NCBI RefSeq assembly: GCF_036227105.1
Contig: NZ_CP109434.1
Coordinates: 7,350,501-7,414,500 of the forward strand
Reading direction: 5' to 3'
DNA: 64,000 bases
From: Amycolatopsis sp. NBC_01488
GTDB taxonomy: Bacteria; Actinomycetota; Actinomycetes; Mycobacteriales; Pseudonocardiaceae
Shown here: positions 35,364 through 43,277 of the stretch, one piece after another
How the letters are laid out: every line of letters begins with the position of its first letter
Position numbering within the stretch: position 1 is the first letter of the stretch
The notes under the pieces: model-generated
What the model was told of the DNA's origin: nothing
Seen by the model: only the letters and a program-made list of their open reading frames with translations
The model's database searches: none
Program-made: the position numbers and the translations under genes

Positions 35364-36434
35364 TCAGCCCCCCGCCGCGCTGAGCAGGCCGCAGGCGCCA
35401 CACGCGGCACAGCCCGCGCCCTGGTCGGCCCCGGCCATCCCGGCCGCCCGCAGCAGCTTGGCGATGCGGCTCGTGACGTCGGCGACCAACGCGGGCGACG
35501 GTGCTTTCGCACCATCCCGCCGGGCGAGCGTGCCGAGCATCGGCCGCATCGGCACGGCGAACGGGTAGACGCCCATGTCGATCAAGCGCCCAGCACCCTC
35601 CACAAGGGAGTCCGGGTCCTCGCCGAGACCGATCAGCAAATACGTCGAGACGCGGTTGCGGCCGAACACCCGGACCGCCTCCGCCCACGCGGCCTCGTAC
35701 TCCGCCATGGACACGGTCGACTTGCCGGGCATCCAGCGCCGCCGGACGTCGTCGTCGAGGGACTCGACGTGGATGCCGATCGACGTCGCCCCGGCGTCAC
35801 GCAGGTCGGTGAGCACGCCGAGGTCGCCCGGGGGCTCGATCTGCACCTGGATCGGCAGGCCCGGCACGGCGTCGAGCACCGCCCGGACGCACCGCACCAG
35901 GTGCCGGGCGCCGCGGTCGGGCCCGGACGTCGTGCCGGTGGTCATCACCATCTGCCGGACGCCGTCGAGGCGCACGGCCGCCTCGGCGACCTCCGCGAGC
36001 TGCGCGGGTGTCTTCGCGGCCACAGTGGACCCCGCCCGCAACGACTCCTCGATCGTGCAGAACCGACACCGCTGGTCCTCGGCGTACCGGATGCACGTCT
36101 GCACGACCGTCGTCGCGAGAACGTCCTGCCCGTGCAGCAGGGCGATCTTCCGGTACGGCACACCGTCCGCAGTGGACAGATCGTAAAACCGCGGCCGGGC
36201 GACCGGGGCCACGCTCAAGCCCAGGTCGATGGTCTCGCGGAAGATGCGCCCGTCCCGGACCGCGTACGGGCTTTCGGCGTTCAGCGGCAGCGTGGCGTTG
36301 GCACCGTCGACCACCAGGTGGCCGTCGTCGCTCGGCCCGGCGCCCTTGCTGCGCTGGACGGGTGCGTCCATTCGCACTCCGCGGACGGCGATGTCGGCGC
36401 GGGTCTCCAGATCTTCTTCGATGCCAACGCGCAC
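35364..36434 (-). CDS. nitD: Radical SAM protein of the Nit1C cluster (MSMEG_0568 family)
   Basis: The 356-residue protein has a non-standard cluster motif: C114-x8-C123-x2-C126 (TCIRYAEDQRCRFC) instead of C-x3-C-x2-C. A second Cys group, C342-x2-C345-x2-C348, near the C-terminus could bind an auxiliary iron-sulfur cluster. The barrel is recognisable (QVQIEPPGDLGV, TYLLIGLGEDPDSL). Its reaction is unknown. It sits between nitB and the GNAT-AIR gene in the order expected for Nit1C. Confidence 0.9.
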   Translation of the reverse strand: MRVGIEEDLETRADIAVRGVRMDAPVQRSKGAGPSDDGHLVVDGANATLPLNAESPYAVRDGRIFRETIDLGLSVAPVARPRFYDLSTADGVPYRKIALLHGQDVLATTVVQTCIRYAEDQRCRFCTIEESLRAGSTVAAKTPAQLAEVAEAAVRLDGVRQMVMTTGTTSGPDRGARHLVRCVRAVLDAVPGLPIQVQIEPPGDLGVLTDLRDAGATSIGIHVESLDDDVRRRWMPGKSTVSMAEYEAAWAEAVRVFGRNRVSTYLLIGLGEDPDSLVEGAGRLIDMGVYPFAVPMRPMLGTLARRDGAKAPSPALVADVTSRIAKLLRAAGMAGADQGAGCAACGACGLLSAAGG

Positions 36435-36444
36435 GGACCGCTCC

Positions 36445-36957
36445 CTAGAACATGTAGGTGGAGTTGATGATCGCGCCCTTGCGCGCGTAGTGGATCAGCG
36501 CGTCCTGCACGTCCAGGGGATGCGTCGGGATGACGCCCTCGATGAGGTCCTCCTCGCGGGCGCCGTGCAGCGACAGGCCGAAGCGGCAGCAGTAGGCCTT
36601 GCCGCCCTCGCTGATGAACGTCTTGAGCTGGTCGTTGATGTTCAGCTCGCCCGGGAACGCGGCGTTGCCCGTGGTCGGGAAACCGCGCGTGGCCAGGCAG
36701 TTCAGCGAACCCGGGCCGTAGAAGTAGATCGCGGCTTCGAAGCCCTTCCGCAGCGCGCGGGTCGCCTGCAGGATCGCGACGAAGCTCACCGACGACTCGT
36801 GCGCGATGCCGTGCACCAGGGTGAAGTAGCTCTGGCCGGGTTCGGCCTGGTAGTCCGGGAAGACCTTGGTCCCGCCGTACAGGTTCGAGCCCTGCGGCAG
36901 CGACGGGTGCGGGATCTCGTCGAGGCTGGTCTTCTCGGTGTCGGTCAGCTCTGCCAT
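36445..36957 (-). CDS. nitB: Nit1C protein NitB (MSMEG_0572/Sll0783 nitrogen-starvation family)
   Basis: The 170-residue protein has a DsrE-like fold pattern (FTLVHGIAHESSVSFVAIL, GFEAAIYFYGPGSLN) and a Cys pair in KAYCCRFGLS. It belongs to the family that includes Sll0783 of Synechocystis, induced by nitrogen starvation and needed there for PHB accumulation (recalled). It is invariant in Nit1C clusters; the molecular role is unknown. The occurrence next to a PHA synthase operon here may not be accidental. Confidence 0.88.
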   Translation of the reverse strand: MAELTDTEKTSLDEIPHPSLPQGSNLYGGTKVFPDYQAEPGQSYFTLVHGIAHESSVSFVAILQATRALRKGFEAAIYFYGPGSLNCLATRGFPTTGNAAFPGELNINDQLKTFISEGGKAYCCRFGLSLHGAREEDLIEGVIPTHPLDVQDALIHYARKGAIINSTYMF

Positions 36958-36961
36958 GGGT

Positions 36962-37798
36962 CTATTTCCCTTTCTTCGGTCCGTACAGCACGTCGAACGT
37001 GCCGCGGAAAACCAGGTCGGCGAGCTCGCCGTCGCCGGCCGCGGCGGCCAGCTTGGCGAGTTCGCCCTCGTGATCGCCCCACGGCTCGTCGGAGGCGAAC
37101 AGCACGCGGTCGTGGCCGAGGCCCCGGCGTGAGATCTCCTCGACGAGCCAGCGAGGGGTGAAGCCGATCGCCCAGGACAGGTCCGTGTAGACCTGTTTCC
37201 CGGCGGCGATCCAGTCGAAGAAGCGGCCGCCGACGAGCTTGATGTGCCCGCTCATCCCGCCGCCGAAGTGGACGAGGTGCAGCTTGACGTCGTCGGCGTA
37301 GGCGTCGACGAGCTTGCCGACCTCGTCGATGTCCGACGCCGCACCGGGCGAGGTGTGGACGTGCACGACGAGGTCGTGGTCCCGGGCGGTGGCGAAGATC
37401 CGGTCGAGCTGCGGCTTGCACGCGGGGTCGGATGCCTTGCCGCCCAGCAGGAAGCTGAGCTTCAGCGCTCGCACGCCTTCCTCGCCCGCCAGCTTCAACG
37501 CGTCTTCGGTGCGGCCGGCGTCTTCGGCGCGCGGCGACACCCACAGCGCGGCGCTGATCCGGTCGTCCTTGCCCGCCGCCTCGACGCACAGCTCGTTGAA
37601 GGAGAACGCGATCGCCGGGTCGGGAATGCCGTAGTTCGGGATCACCAAGGCGCGTTCGGTGCCTTCACGGTCCAAATCGGACAGCAGCTCGCCGATCGTC
37701 GCGCGGCTGCCGATCGCGGGCGCGACCGGCGGGCCGCCGTAGAACGGGTATGCCGGGAGGACGCCCAGGTGCCGGTGGGCGTCGTTCGTCCACTTCAT
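36962..37798 (-). CDS. Amidohydrolase-related protein of the Nit1C operon
   Basis: The 278-residue TIM-barrel protein is of amidohydrolase 2 type. Visible features are HVHTSPG (strand 4 region), LVHFGGGMSGHIKLVGGRFFDW and the late Asp in LFASDEPWGDHEG (about 238). The usual N-terminal HxH metal motif is replaced by NDAHRHLG near residue 6, so metal binding may be partial. It starts one base into the flavoprotein stop (TGATG) and lies four bases before nitB. It could hydrolyse or decarboxylate the product of the cluster. Confidence 0.82.
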   Translation of the reverse strand: MKWTNDAHRHLGVLPAYPFYGGPPVAPAIGSRATIGELLSDLDREGTERALVIPNYGIPDPAIAFSFNELCVEAAGKDDRISAALWVSPRAEDAGRTEDALKLAGEEGVRALKLSFLLGGKASDPACKPQLDRIFATARDHDLVVHVHTSPGAASDIDEVGKLVDAYADDVKLHLVHFGGGMSGHIKLVGGRFFDWIAAGKQVYTDLSWAIGFTPRWLVEEISRRGLGHDRVLFASDEPWGDHEGELAKLAAAAGDGELADLVFRGTFDVLYGPKKGK

Positions 37799-39117
37799 CA
37801 GGCCACCGTCCGCGGGGCGACCCAGTCGTCGTCGGCCGGGTAGGTGCTCACCGGCGTGCCGGAGAGCCACCGGACGTCACCGCGGCCGCCGCCGGTGATC
37901 CGGCGGGCCAGGTACTCCGCGTCCGCGGCCACGCCGCAGAACCGCCCGGAACCCCAGGTGTGCTGCCAGGGCAGGCCGAGGAAGTACAGGCCGAGGCAGG
38001 TGGTGACGCCGCGGTGGTGCGTCGGGTACCCCTTGCCGTCGAACACCGGGACGTCGATCCAGCGGTGGTCCCGCCCGAAGCCAGTGCTCCACACGACGGC
38101 CGAAAGCGCTTCCACGTCCACGGTGCGCGTGCCGTCCGGCGGTTGCCAGACCGGCTTGTAGCGCTCCTCGCGAGGCGCCGCGACTCCGCGTTGTGCGATG
38201 TAGCCGTCGATGGAGTCCTTGATCCCTTCGGACACCGCGTCCGCCGCGTCGAGGTTGCGGCGCAGGTCGTCGGCGAACGCCAGCTGTCCACTTCGGACAC
38301 CGGTCAGCCGGCCGTAGAGCTGCATGCCCTCCGCGGCGAACGCGCGCAGGTCGATGTCGTGCCCGCCGTCCCGGCCGGTGACGTAGTGGTTGGCCCGGAA
38401 CCGGACGGCGTCCGCGTCGGCGAACTCGTCGATTCCCCGCGCGTAGTAGCCCATTTCGTCCAGCCACGCGACGACGTCCCGGCCGCGGTAGCGCCGGGCC
38501 ACCCGCGGCGCCGACCCGACGGCCAGGTGCACCCGGCGGCCCGCGAGGTGCAGGTCTTCGGCGATCTGGCAGCCGGACTGCCCGGTGCCGACGACCAGCA
38601 CTTCGCCGTCCGGCAGCCCCGCCGGATTGCGGTACTCGGCCGAGTGCAGCTGAACGACGTGCTCCGGCAGCCGCTCGGCCAGCCGCGGCTTCAACGGCAC
38701 CTGGTACGGACCGGTGGCCAGCACGACGTGGTCGGCGGTCAGCTCACCGGCCGACGTCGACAGCCGGAACCCGCCGCCGGGCAGCTGCCGCAACCGCGTC
38801 GCCTCGACGCCCTCGCAGAGCGGGACGTCGAACTCCTTCACGTACGCCTCGAGGTAGGCGACGATCTCGTCCCGGACCATGAAGCCGTCCGGATCATCGC
38901 CCGGATAGGGAAAACCGGGCAGCCGGCATTGCCAGTTCGGGGTGACCAGGCAGAAACTGTCCCAGCGGCGGGTCCGCCATTCGTGCCCCGCGCGCTCGCG
39001 TTCGAGCACCAGGTGCCCGACCCCGGCGTCGGTCAGGCAGTGGGACATCGACAGTCCCGCCTGGCCGCCGCCGACCACGATCACCGGCCGGTGCAGGCCG
39101 TCGAGCTCGAAGTTCAT
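37798..39117 (-). CDS. nitG: Flavin-dependent oxidoreductase, MSMEG_0569 family (NitG)
   Basis: The 439-residue protein has a FAD-binding Rossmann motif VVGGGQAGLSMSH at residue 14, a second nucleotide motif VVGTGQSGCQIAEDL near 180 for NADPH and the intermediate motif VLATGPYQVPLKP. The architecture is that of flavin N- or Baeyer-Villiger-type monooxygenases. It is a fixed member of Nit1C clusters and the first gene of the operon here. It may oxidise an amine or nitrile precursor. Confidence 0.9.
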   Translation of the reverse strand: MNFELDGLHRPVIVVGGGQAGLSMSHCLTDAGVGHLVLERERAGHEWRTRRWDSFCLVTPNWQCRLPGFPYPGDDPDGFMVRDEIVAYLEAYVKEFDVPLCEGVEATRLRQLPGGGFRLSTSAGELTADHVVLATGPYQVPLKPRLAERLPEHVVQLHSAEYRNPAGLPDGEVLVVGTGQSGCQIAEDLHLAGRRVHLAVGSAPRVARRYRGRDVVAWLDEMGYYARGIDEFADADAVRFRANHYVTGRDGGHDIDLRAFAAEGMQLYGRLTGVRSGQLAFADDLRRNLDAADAVSEGIKDSIDGYIAQRGVAAPREERYKPVWQPPDGTRTVDVEALSAVVWSTGFGRDHRWIDVPVFDGKGYPTHHRGVTTCLGLYFLGLPWQHTWGSGRFCGVAADAEYLARRITGGGRGDVRWLSGTPVSTYPADDDWVAPRTVA

Positions 39118-39162
39118 GGCGATCAGTGCACCCGGGAACCATTTCCGGACGGTTTCATCCGG

Positions 39163-39211
39163 AACATCGGCGTGTTACCGGACCGGGTGGGAGTAACGCT
39201 TCCGCGGTTAC
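39163..39211 (-). promoter_or_regulatory. Candidate nitrogen-control (GlnR-like) site upstream of the Nit1C operon
   Basis: Three GTAAC/GTTAC pentamers lie 57-94 bases upstream of the first nit gene: at 39174-39178, 39193-39197 and 39207-39211. On the operon strand GTAAC at 39211 and GTAAC at 39178 are 33 bases apart, three helical turns. GlnR sites of actinomycetes use GTnAC-n6-GAAAC repeats; the GAAAC halves are poor here, so the call is tentative. Confidence 0.3.
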
Positions 39212-39229
39212 GCGCTTAACACCGCCGCT

Positions 39230-39244
39230 GTCTCAAAGTGAGAC
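39230..39244. promoter_or_regulatory. Palindrome GTCTCA-AAG-TGAGAC, shared with the mim regulator promoter
   Basis: This 15-base palindrome, 53 bases upstream of the crotonase start, matches the one at 48690-48704 in 14 of 15 positions; only one spacer base differs. I know of no insertion element carrying it. It is probably the binding site of the Fis-type activator encoded at 48782. Confidence 0.65.
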
Positions 39245-39296
39245 GGAGAACGGCTGGCCCGCTCGTAAGATTCGGGTCGGCGCCAAGGAGGCCGTG

Positions 39297-39785
39297 ATGC
39301 TTGACCTGGACTATCGGCGGGACGCGATCGTGGTGCGCATCCGGACGGCGACGCCCGGGGTGCTGGACGCCGCCGTGCTGGACGGTTTGGCCGCGGCCAT
39401 CACCTACATCGGCCCCGGCCGGCCGATCATCCTCACCGGTGACGGCGACGTTTTCGCGCCCGACGTGGACCCGGCACCGGGCCCGGCCCGGACCGACGCC
39501 CAGAACCGCCTGCGGAATGTAGTGAGCGCACTGCGCTCCCACCCGCTTCCCGTGGTGGCCGCCATCAACGGTGACGCGATCGGTGCCGGCTACGCACTGG
39601 CCGAAGCGGCCGGCGTCCGGATCATGTCCGGCGGAGCCGTCGAGCCCTCGTCCCGGCGTGCACGGCGTTTCCCGGCGAGAGCGGCGGTGGCCGCCGGTTT
39701 GGTGGAGCTGCACTGCTCCCCCGGGCACCTCATCGATCTCGCCCTGCGGCTGGCCGCTCACCAGCAGCCGGCCCTGGCCGGGTAG
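39297..39785 (+). CDS. Short enoyl-CoA hydratase/isomerase-like protein
   Basis: The 162-residue protein is preceded by AAGGAGG. It shows the crotonase core: GRPIILTGDGDVFAPDVD (oxyanion strand), then LPVVAAINGDAIGAGYALAEA (second oxyanion region), and HCSPGHLIDLALRLA. Normal crotonases have about 260 residues. Here the C-terminal helices used for trimer contacts are missing and the loop after the first motif is very short. The acidic residues of hydratases are not evident. It lies between the Nit1C and mim blocks and carries the palindrome shared with mimR, so it may belong to that regulon. Confidence 0.75.
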   Translation: MLDLDYRRDAIVVRIRTATPGVLDAAVLDGLAAAITYIGPGRPIILTGDGDVFAPDVDPAPGPARTDAQNRLRNVVSALRSHPLPVVAAINGDAIGAGYALAEAAGVRIMSGGAVEPSSRRARRFPARAAVAAGLVELHCSPGHLIDLALRLAAHQQPALAG

Positions 39786-39804
39786 CCGGCCACCGTTCCC
39801 GAGG

Positions 39805-39861
39805 CCGGACGACAGCAGCTCCCCGCGGCAGATCGTGCCGCGGGGAGCTGCTGTCGTCCGG
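39805..39861. terminator. Perfect 26-bp hairpin, bidirectional terminator
   Basis: Bases 39805-39830 and 39836-39861 are exact reverse complements (26 bp stem, 5-base loop gatcg). The hairpin lies 20 bases after the crotonase stop and 11 bases after the groEL stop on the other strand. It ends both convergent transcripts. There is no T-run, as usual in high-G+C actinomycetes. Confidence 0.85.
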
Positions 39862-39871
39862 AGAGGCGTGC

Positions 39872-41521
39872 CTAGTAGATGTTCGACGGGCGGACCATGC
39901 CTTCGGCGAGGTCGCCGACGCCCGGAGCGATGATGGCGCCCGGATTGACCAGCACCTCCTCGACGACCGCGGTCTCGGTCGTGATCAGCAGGGCCGCGAT
40001 GGAGGCCGCGCTCTCGAGGGCCGAGCGGGTCACCTTGAGCGGGTCGATGACCCCCACCGCGAAGAGGTCGCAGTACGTCCCGGTGAGGGCGTCGAACCCG
40101 TGGCCGCTGTCCAGGCCGGCCACCCGTTCCAAGACCGCGGCACCGTCGTAGCCGGCGTTCTCCGCGATCCAGTGCAGCGGCTCGCCGAGCGCCCGGCGCA
40201 CGATTTCGCGCCCTTGCGCCGCGTCGCCGTCGAGGTCGGGCAGCTCGACGGAGGTCGCGGCCTGCGCCAGCGCGGCACCGCCGCCGGTGACCACGCCTTC
40301 CTCGAGCGCCGCCCGCGCCGCGGCCAGCGAGTCCTCGACGCGCAGCATCCGCTCCTTGAGCTCGACGCTGGTCGCCGCGCCCACCCGGACGACGGCGACC
40401 CGGCCCGAAAGCCGGGCGATGCGCAGCCGGAGGCTGTCCTGGTCGTGTTCGATCCGGGCTCGCTCCAGCTGCTTCGAAAGCTGGCCGATGCGGGCCCGCA
40501 CGGCGGCCTCGTCGCCGGCTCCGCCGATGATGGTGGTCGTGTCCTCGGTGATGGTGATGTGCTCGCACCGGCCGAGGTCCCGCTCGGTGACGTCGGTGAG
40601 GCTGATCCCGGAGTCCTCGCTGACGACCCGGCCGCCGAGGGCCGCGGCCAGGTCCTCCAGCTCGGCTAGGCGCCGGTGCCCGAAGCCGGGCGCGCGGACG
40701 ACGACCGCGGGGAAGGTGCCGTGGACGTTGCCGCTCACGACCAGCTGCAGCGCCGGGCCGTCGACGTTCTCCGCGAGGATCACCAGCGGCCGGCCGGCCC
40801 GGCGGGCCGCCTCGACGGTGGGCATCAGCTCCTGGACCTGGCTGATCTTCCGGTCGGTCAGCAGGATGACCGGACTGTCGAAGCTCGCCTCCATCCGCTC
40901 CCGGTCGGTGACCATGTACGGCGAGGTGTAGCCGTGGTCGAACTCGATCCCGTCGACCAGCTCGACGCTCAGCCCCGGGTCGTCGGACTCCTCCACCTCG
41001 ACGACGCCCTGCCGGCCGACCGCGGTCAGCGCCTGCGCGATCACGCGGCCGATCCGCTCGTCGTCGCTGGCCGCCAGGGTCGCGATCCGCTCCAGCTCCG
41101 CCTCGCCGGTGACCGCGGTCGCGGACTTGCGCAGCCATTCGACGATCGCCTCGACGGTCTCCTCGATGCCGCGGCGCACCCGCATCGGGTTCGCGCCTTC
41201 GCCGAGTGCGGCCAAGCCCTCCCGCACCATCGCCTGGGCGAGGACCGTTGCCGTGGTCGTCCCGTCCCCGACCACGCCGTTGGTCTTCATCGCGACTTCC
41301 TTGACCAGCTGGGCACCCATGTTGGCGAAGGGCTCCCGCAGCTGGACCTCCCGGGCGATCGTCACGCCGTCGTTGGTGATGGTCGGTGGGCCGGTCAGCT
41401 TCTCCAGCACCGCGTTGCGCCCCTTCGGGCCGAGCGTGACCTTGACCGCGTCGGCCAGGGTGTTGACGCCCAGCTCCAGCTGACGCCGCGCATCGACGCT
41501 GAACCGCAGCTCTTTCGCCAT
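39872..41521 (-). CDS. mimG: Dedicated GroEL-type chaperonin of the monooxygenase operon (MimG-like)
   Basis: The 549-residue group I chaperonin is recognisable from VTLGPKGRNAVLEK, the ATP-site motif GDGTTTATVLA (about 85-95) and GVVTGGGAALAQA. The usual Gly-Gly-Met tail is absent; the protein ends GMVRPSNIY. No groES gene follows. In mycobacterial mimABCD clusters such a GroEL is needed for productive folding of the hydroxylase (recalled from MimG studies). It is the last gene of the operon, after the alcohol dehydrogenase, and ends at a 26-bp hairpin. Confidence 0.92.
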   Translation of the reverse strand: MAKELRFSVDARRQLELGVNTLADAVKVTLGPKGRNAVLEKLTGPPTITNDGVTIAREVQLREPFANMGAQLVKEVAMKTNGVVGDGTTTATVLAQAMVREGLAALGEGANPMRVRRGIEETVEAIVEWLRKSATAVTGEAELERIATLAASDDERIGRVIAQALTAVGRQGVVEVEESDDPGLSVELVDGIEFDHGYTSPYMVTDRERMEASFDSPVILLTDRKISQVQELMPTVEAARRAGRPLVILAENVDGPALQLVVSGNVHGTFPAVVVRAPGFGHRRLAELEDLAAALGGRVVSEDSGISLTDVTERDLGRCEHITITEDTTTIIGGAGDEAAVRARIGQLSKQLERARIEHDQDSLRLRIARLSGRVAVVRVGAATSVELKERMLRVEDSLAAARAALEEGVVTGGGAALAQAATSVELPDLDGDAAQGREIVRRALGEPLHWIAENAGYDGAAVLERVAGLDSGHGFDALTGTYCDLFAVGVIDPLKVTRSALESAASIAALLITTETAVVEEVLVNPGAIIAPGVGDLAEGMVRPSNIY

Positions 41522-41532
41522 GATTTTTCCTT

Positions 41533-42558
41533 TCAGGGGATGAGAATGGCCCGGCCGCGGACCTTGCCCGCGCTGAGATCGTCGATCGCTTGCTGAAACT
41601 GTTCGAGGCGGTACTGGGCGGTGTGCAGCTTCACCTTGCCCTGCGCGGCGAGGACCATCAGGTCCTGCAGATCCGTGTAGGAGCCGACCAGGTTGCCGAG
41701 AAAATTGATTTCGGTGGAGATGATGTCGATGGTCGGGATGTCGAGGTTTTCGCCGTATCCGATGACGTAGTAGTTCCCCGCGCGACGCAGCATCCGGACG
41801 CCCTCGGACGTCGATCCGCTTTCGCCGACGAAGTCGAGGACCGCCTCCGCGCCGTGGCCGCCGGTCAGCTCCCGGACCTTCTCGACGTGGGAGCCGTCGG
41901 CGACGACCGTGACGTCGGCGCCGACCTGGGAAGCCAGCTCGAGGGCCGCCGGATTGCGGTCGACCACGACGAGCGTCGCCGCGCTCATCGCCTTCAGGCA
42001 CTGGATGCCGATGTGGCCGAGCCCGCCCGCGCCGATGACGACGCAGACGTCGCCGGGACGCAGCACCTTCGCGGCCTTCGCCGCGGCGTGCTGGGCGGTG
42101 AGCCCGGCGTCGGCGAGAGCGGCGACGTCGGCGGGCTCGAGGTTGTCGGCCAGCTTGACGCAGGACCGCGCCGACGTCAGCAGGTACTCGGCGTACCCGC
42201 CGTCGGTGTCGATCCCCGGGAACCGCGAGTTCTCGCAGTGGACGTCGTCGCCGAGGCGGCAGGCCCGGCACAGGCCGCACGTCACCAGCGGGTGGAGGAT
42301 CACCTTGTCCCCCACCGCGACGTTCGTGACCGCGTCGCCGACCGCGTGCACCCACCCGGCGTTCTCGTGGCCGATCGTGTAGGGCAGGGCGACGCCGGTC
42401 TTCTCCGCCCACTGGCCTTCGAGGATGTGGAGGTCGGTCCGGCACACCCCGGCGGCGCCCACCCGGACCACGACGTCCAGCGGGCCGGTGATCTTGGGTT
42501 CCCCGACGTCGTGCAGCTGGAGGTCGTGGTGGTACCCGGTGACCTGGACGGCTTTCAT
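41533..42558 (-). CDS. Zinc-dependent alcohol dehydrogenase
   Basis: The 341-residue medium-chain dehydrogenase has the catalytic zinc site (GVCRTDLHILEG, GHENAG), the structural zinc Cys set in CGLCRACRLGDDVHC and the NAD motif GAGGLGHIGIQC. In this operon it would oxidise the alcohol made by the monooxygenase (2-propanol, 1-propanol or acetol are candidates). It overlaps the DUF59 gene by ATGA and is followed 11 bases later by groEL. Confidence 0.92.
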   Translation of the reverse strand: MKAVQVTGYHHDLQLHDVGEPKITGPLDVVVRVGAAGVCRTDLHILEGQWAEKTGVALPYTIGHENAGWVHAVGDAVTNVAVGDKVILHPLVTCGLCRACRLGDDVHCENSRFPGIDTDGGYAEYLLTSARSCVKLADNLEPADVAALADAGLTAQHAAAKAAKVLRPGDVCVVIGAGGLGHIGIQCLKAMSAATLVVVDRNPAALELASQVGADVTVVADGSHVEKVRELTGGHGAEAVLDFVGESGSTSEGVRMLRRAGNYYVIGYGENLDIPTIDIISTEINFLGNLVGSYTDLQDLMVLAAQGKVKLHTAQYRLEQFQQAIDDLSAGKVRGRAILIP

Positions 42559-43277
42559 GAACGGCTCCTGGTGTTCGAGACGACGAGGCCCACCTCGGCG
42601 TAGCGGGTGGCCAGCAGGCCGCGGCAGAAATGCGCATTGCCCTCGATGGACACGCGCGTGGCGGCGGCGAGGCGCAGCCACAACGCGGCGTCGGACTTCG
42701 CGACCGGGGTGCCGTCGTGGTCGACCAGCACGCGCGAGTGCGAGTCCGTCGGCAGGCCGATGGCTTCCCGCCGCCGCAGCAACGCCGACTTCAGCGGGCC
42801 TTCCGGCAGGTCGAACAGCTCCAGCAGCGGCAGCTCTTCGAGCGTCCAGGCACCCGCCGCCAGCACCGGACGGCAGCACCGCTCGATCGCGGCGAGGTGC
42901 GCCTTCCGCTGGAAGGTGCGGCGCAGCTCGTCCAGGTTGTCCTCGGCTTCGACGCCGAACGTGCCGACGTAACCGGCCGCGGCGGCCATCCCGCGGTTGA
43001 TCTTCTCCGAGTCGTGGTGGTCGTCCAGGATCACCCGGATCCGGCCCAGCCCGGGCACCGCCGTCAGCGCGTCGTGGGCGTCGGACACCATCAGGTAGGC
43101 GAAGTTGGGCGCGCAGAACGCGGTGGGGAGGCGCAGGTGCACCTCCACGCCGTCGTCGTCGACGGCCACCGAGCGGACGAAGCCCAGCTCGGTCACCGGC
43201 TGATCGAGCTCCGGGTCGTACACAGTGGACAGTGCCGACAGGATCTCGGCCTCCACGGACACGACGGTGGCGGTCAT
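42555..43277 (-). CDS. DUF59/MIP18-type protein with C-terminal extension
   Basis: The 240-residue protein has residues about 1-110 matching the DUF59 (MIP18, PaaD-like) fold: LSALSTVYDPELDQPVTELG, then the Cys-containing loop LPTAFCAPNFAYLM. The other 130 residues form an unfamiliar helical part with a CC pair (AIERCCRPVL). DUF59 proteins assist metal-centre assembly; here the target could be the diiron hydroxylase or the reductase cluster. It overlaps the genes on both sides by four bases. Confidence 0.85.
   Translation of the reverse strand: MTATVVSVEAEILSALSTVYDPELDQPVTELGFVRSVAVDDDGVEVHLRLPTAFCAPNFAYLMVSDAHDALTAVPGLGRIRVILDDHHDSEKINRGMAAAAGYVGTFGVEAEDNLDELRRTFQRKAHLAAIERCCRPVLAAGAWTLEELPLLELFDLPEGPLKSALLRRREAIGLPTDSHSRVLVDHDGTPVAKSDAALWLRLAAATRVSIEGNAHFCRGLLATRYAEVGLVVSNTRSRS

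Noticed and set aside
39297..39785. Crotonase as a decayed pseudogene
   Set aside because: It is short, but the frame is clean, a strong ribosome binding site and an operator precede it and a perfect terminator follows. I keep it as a gene.
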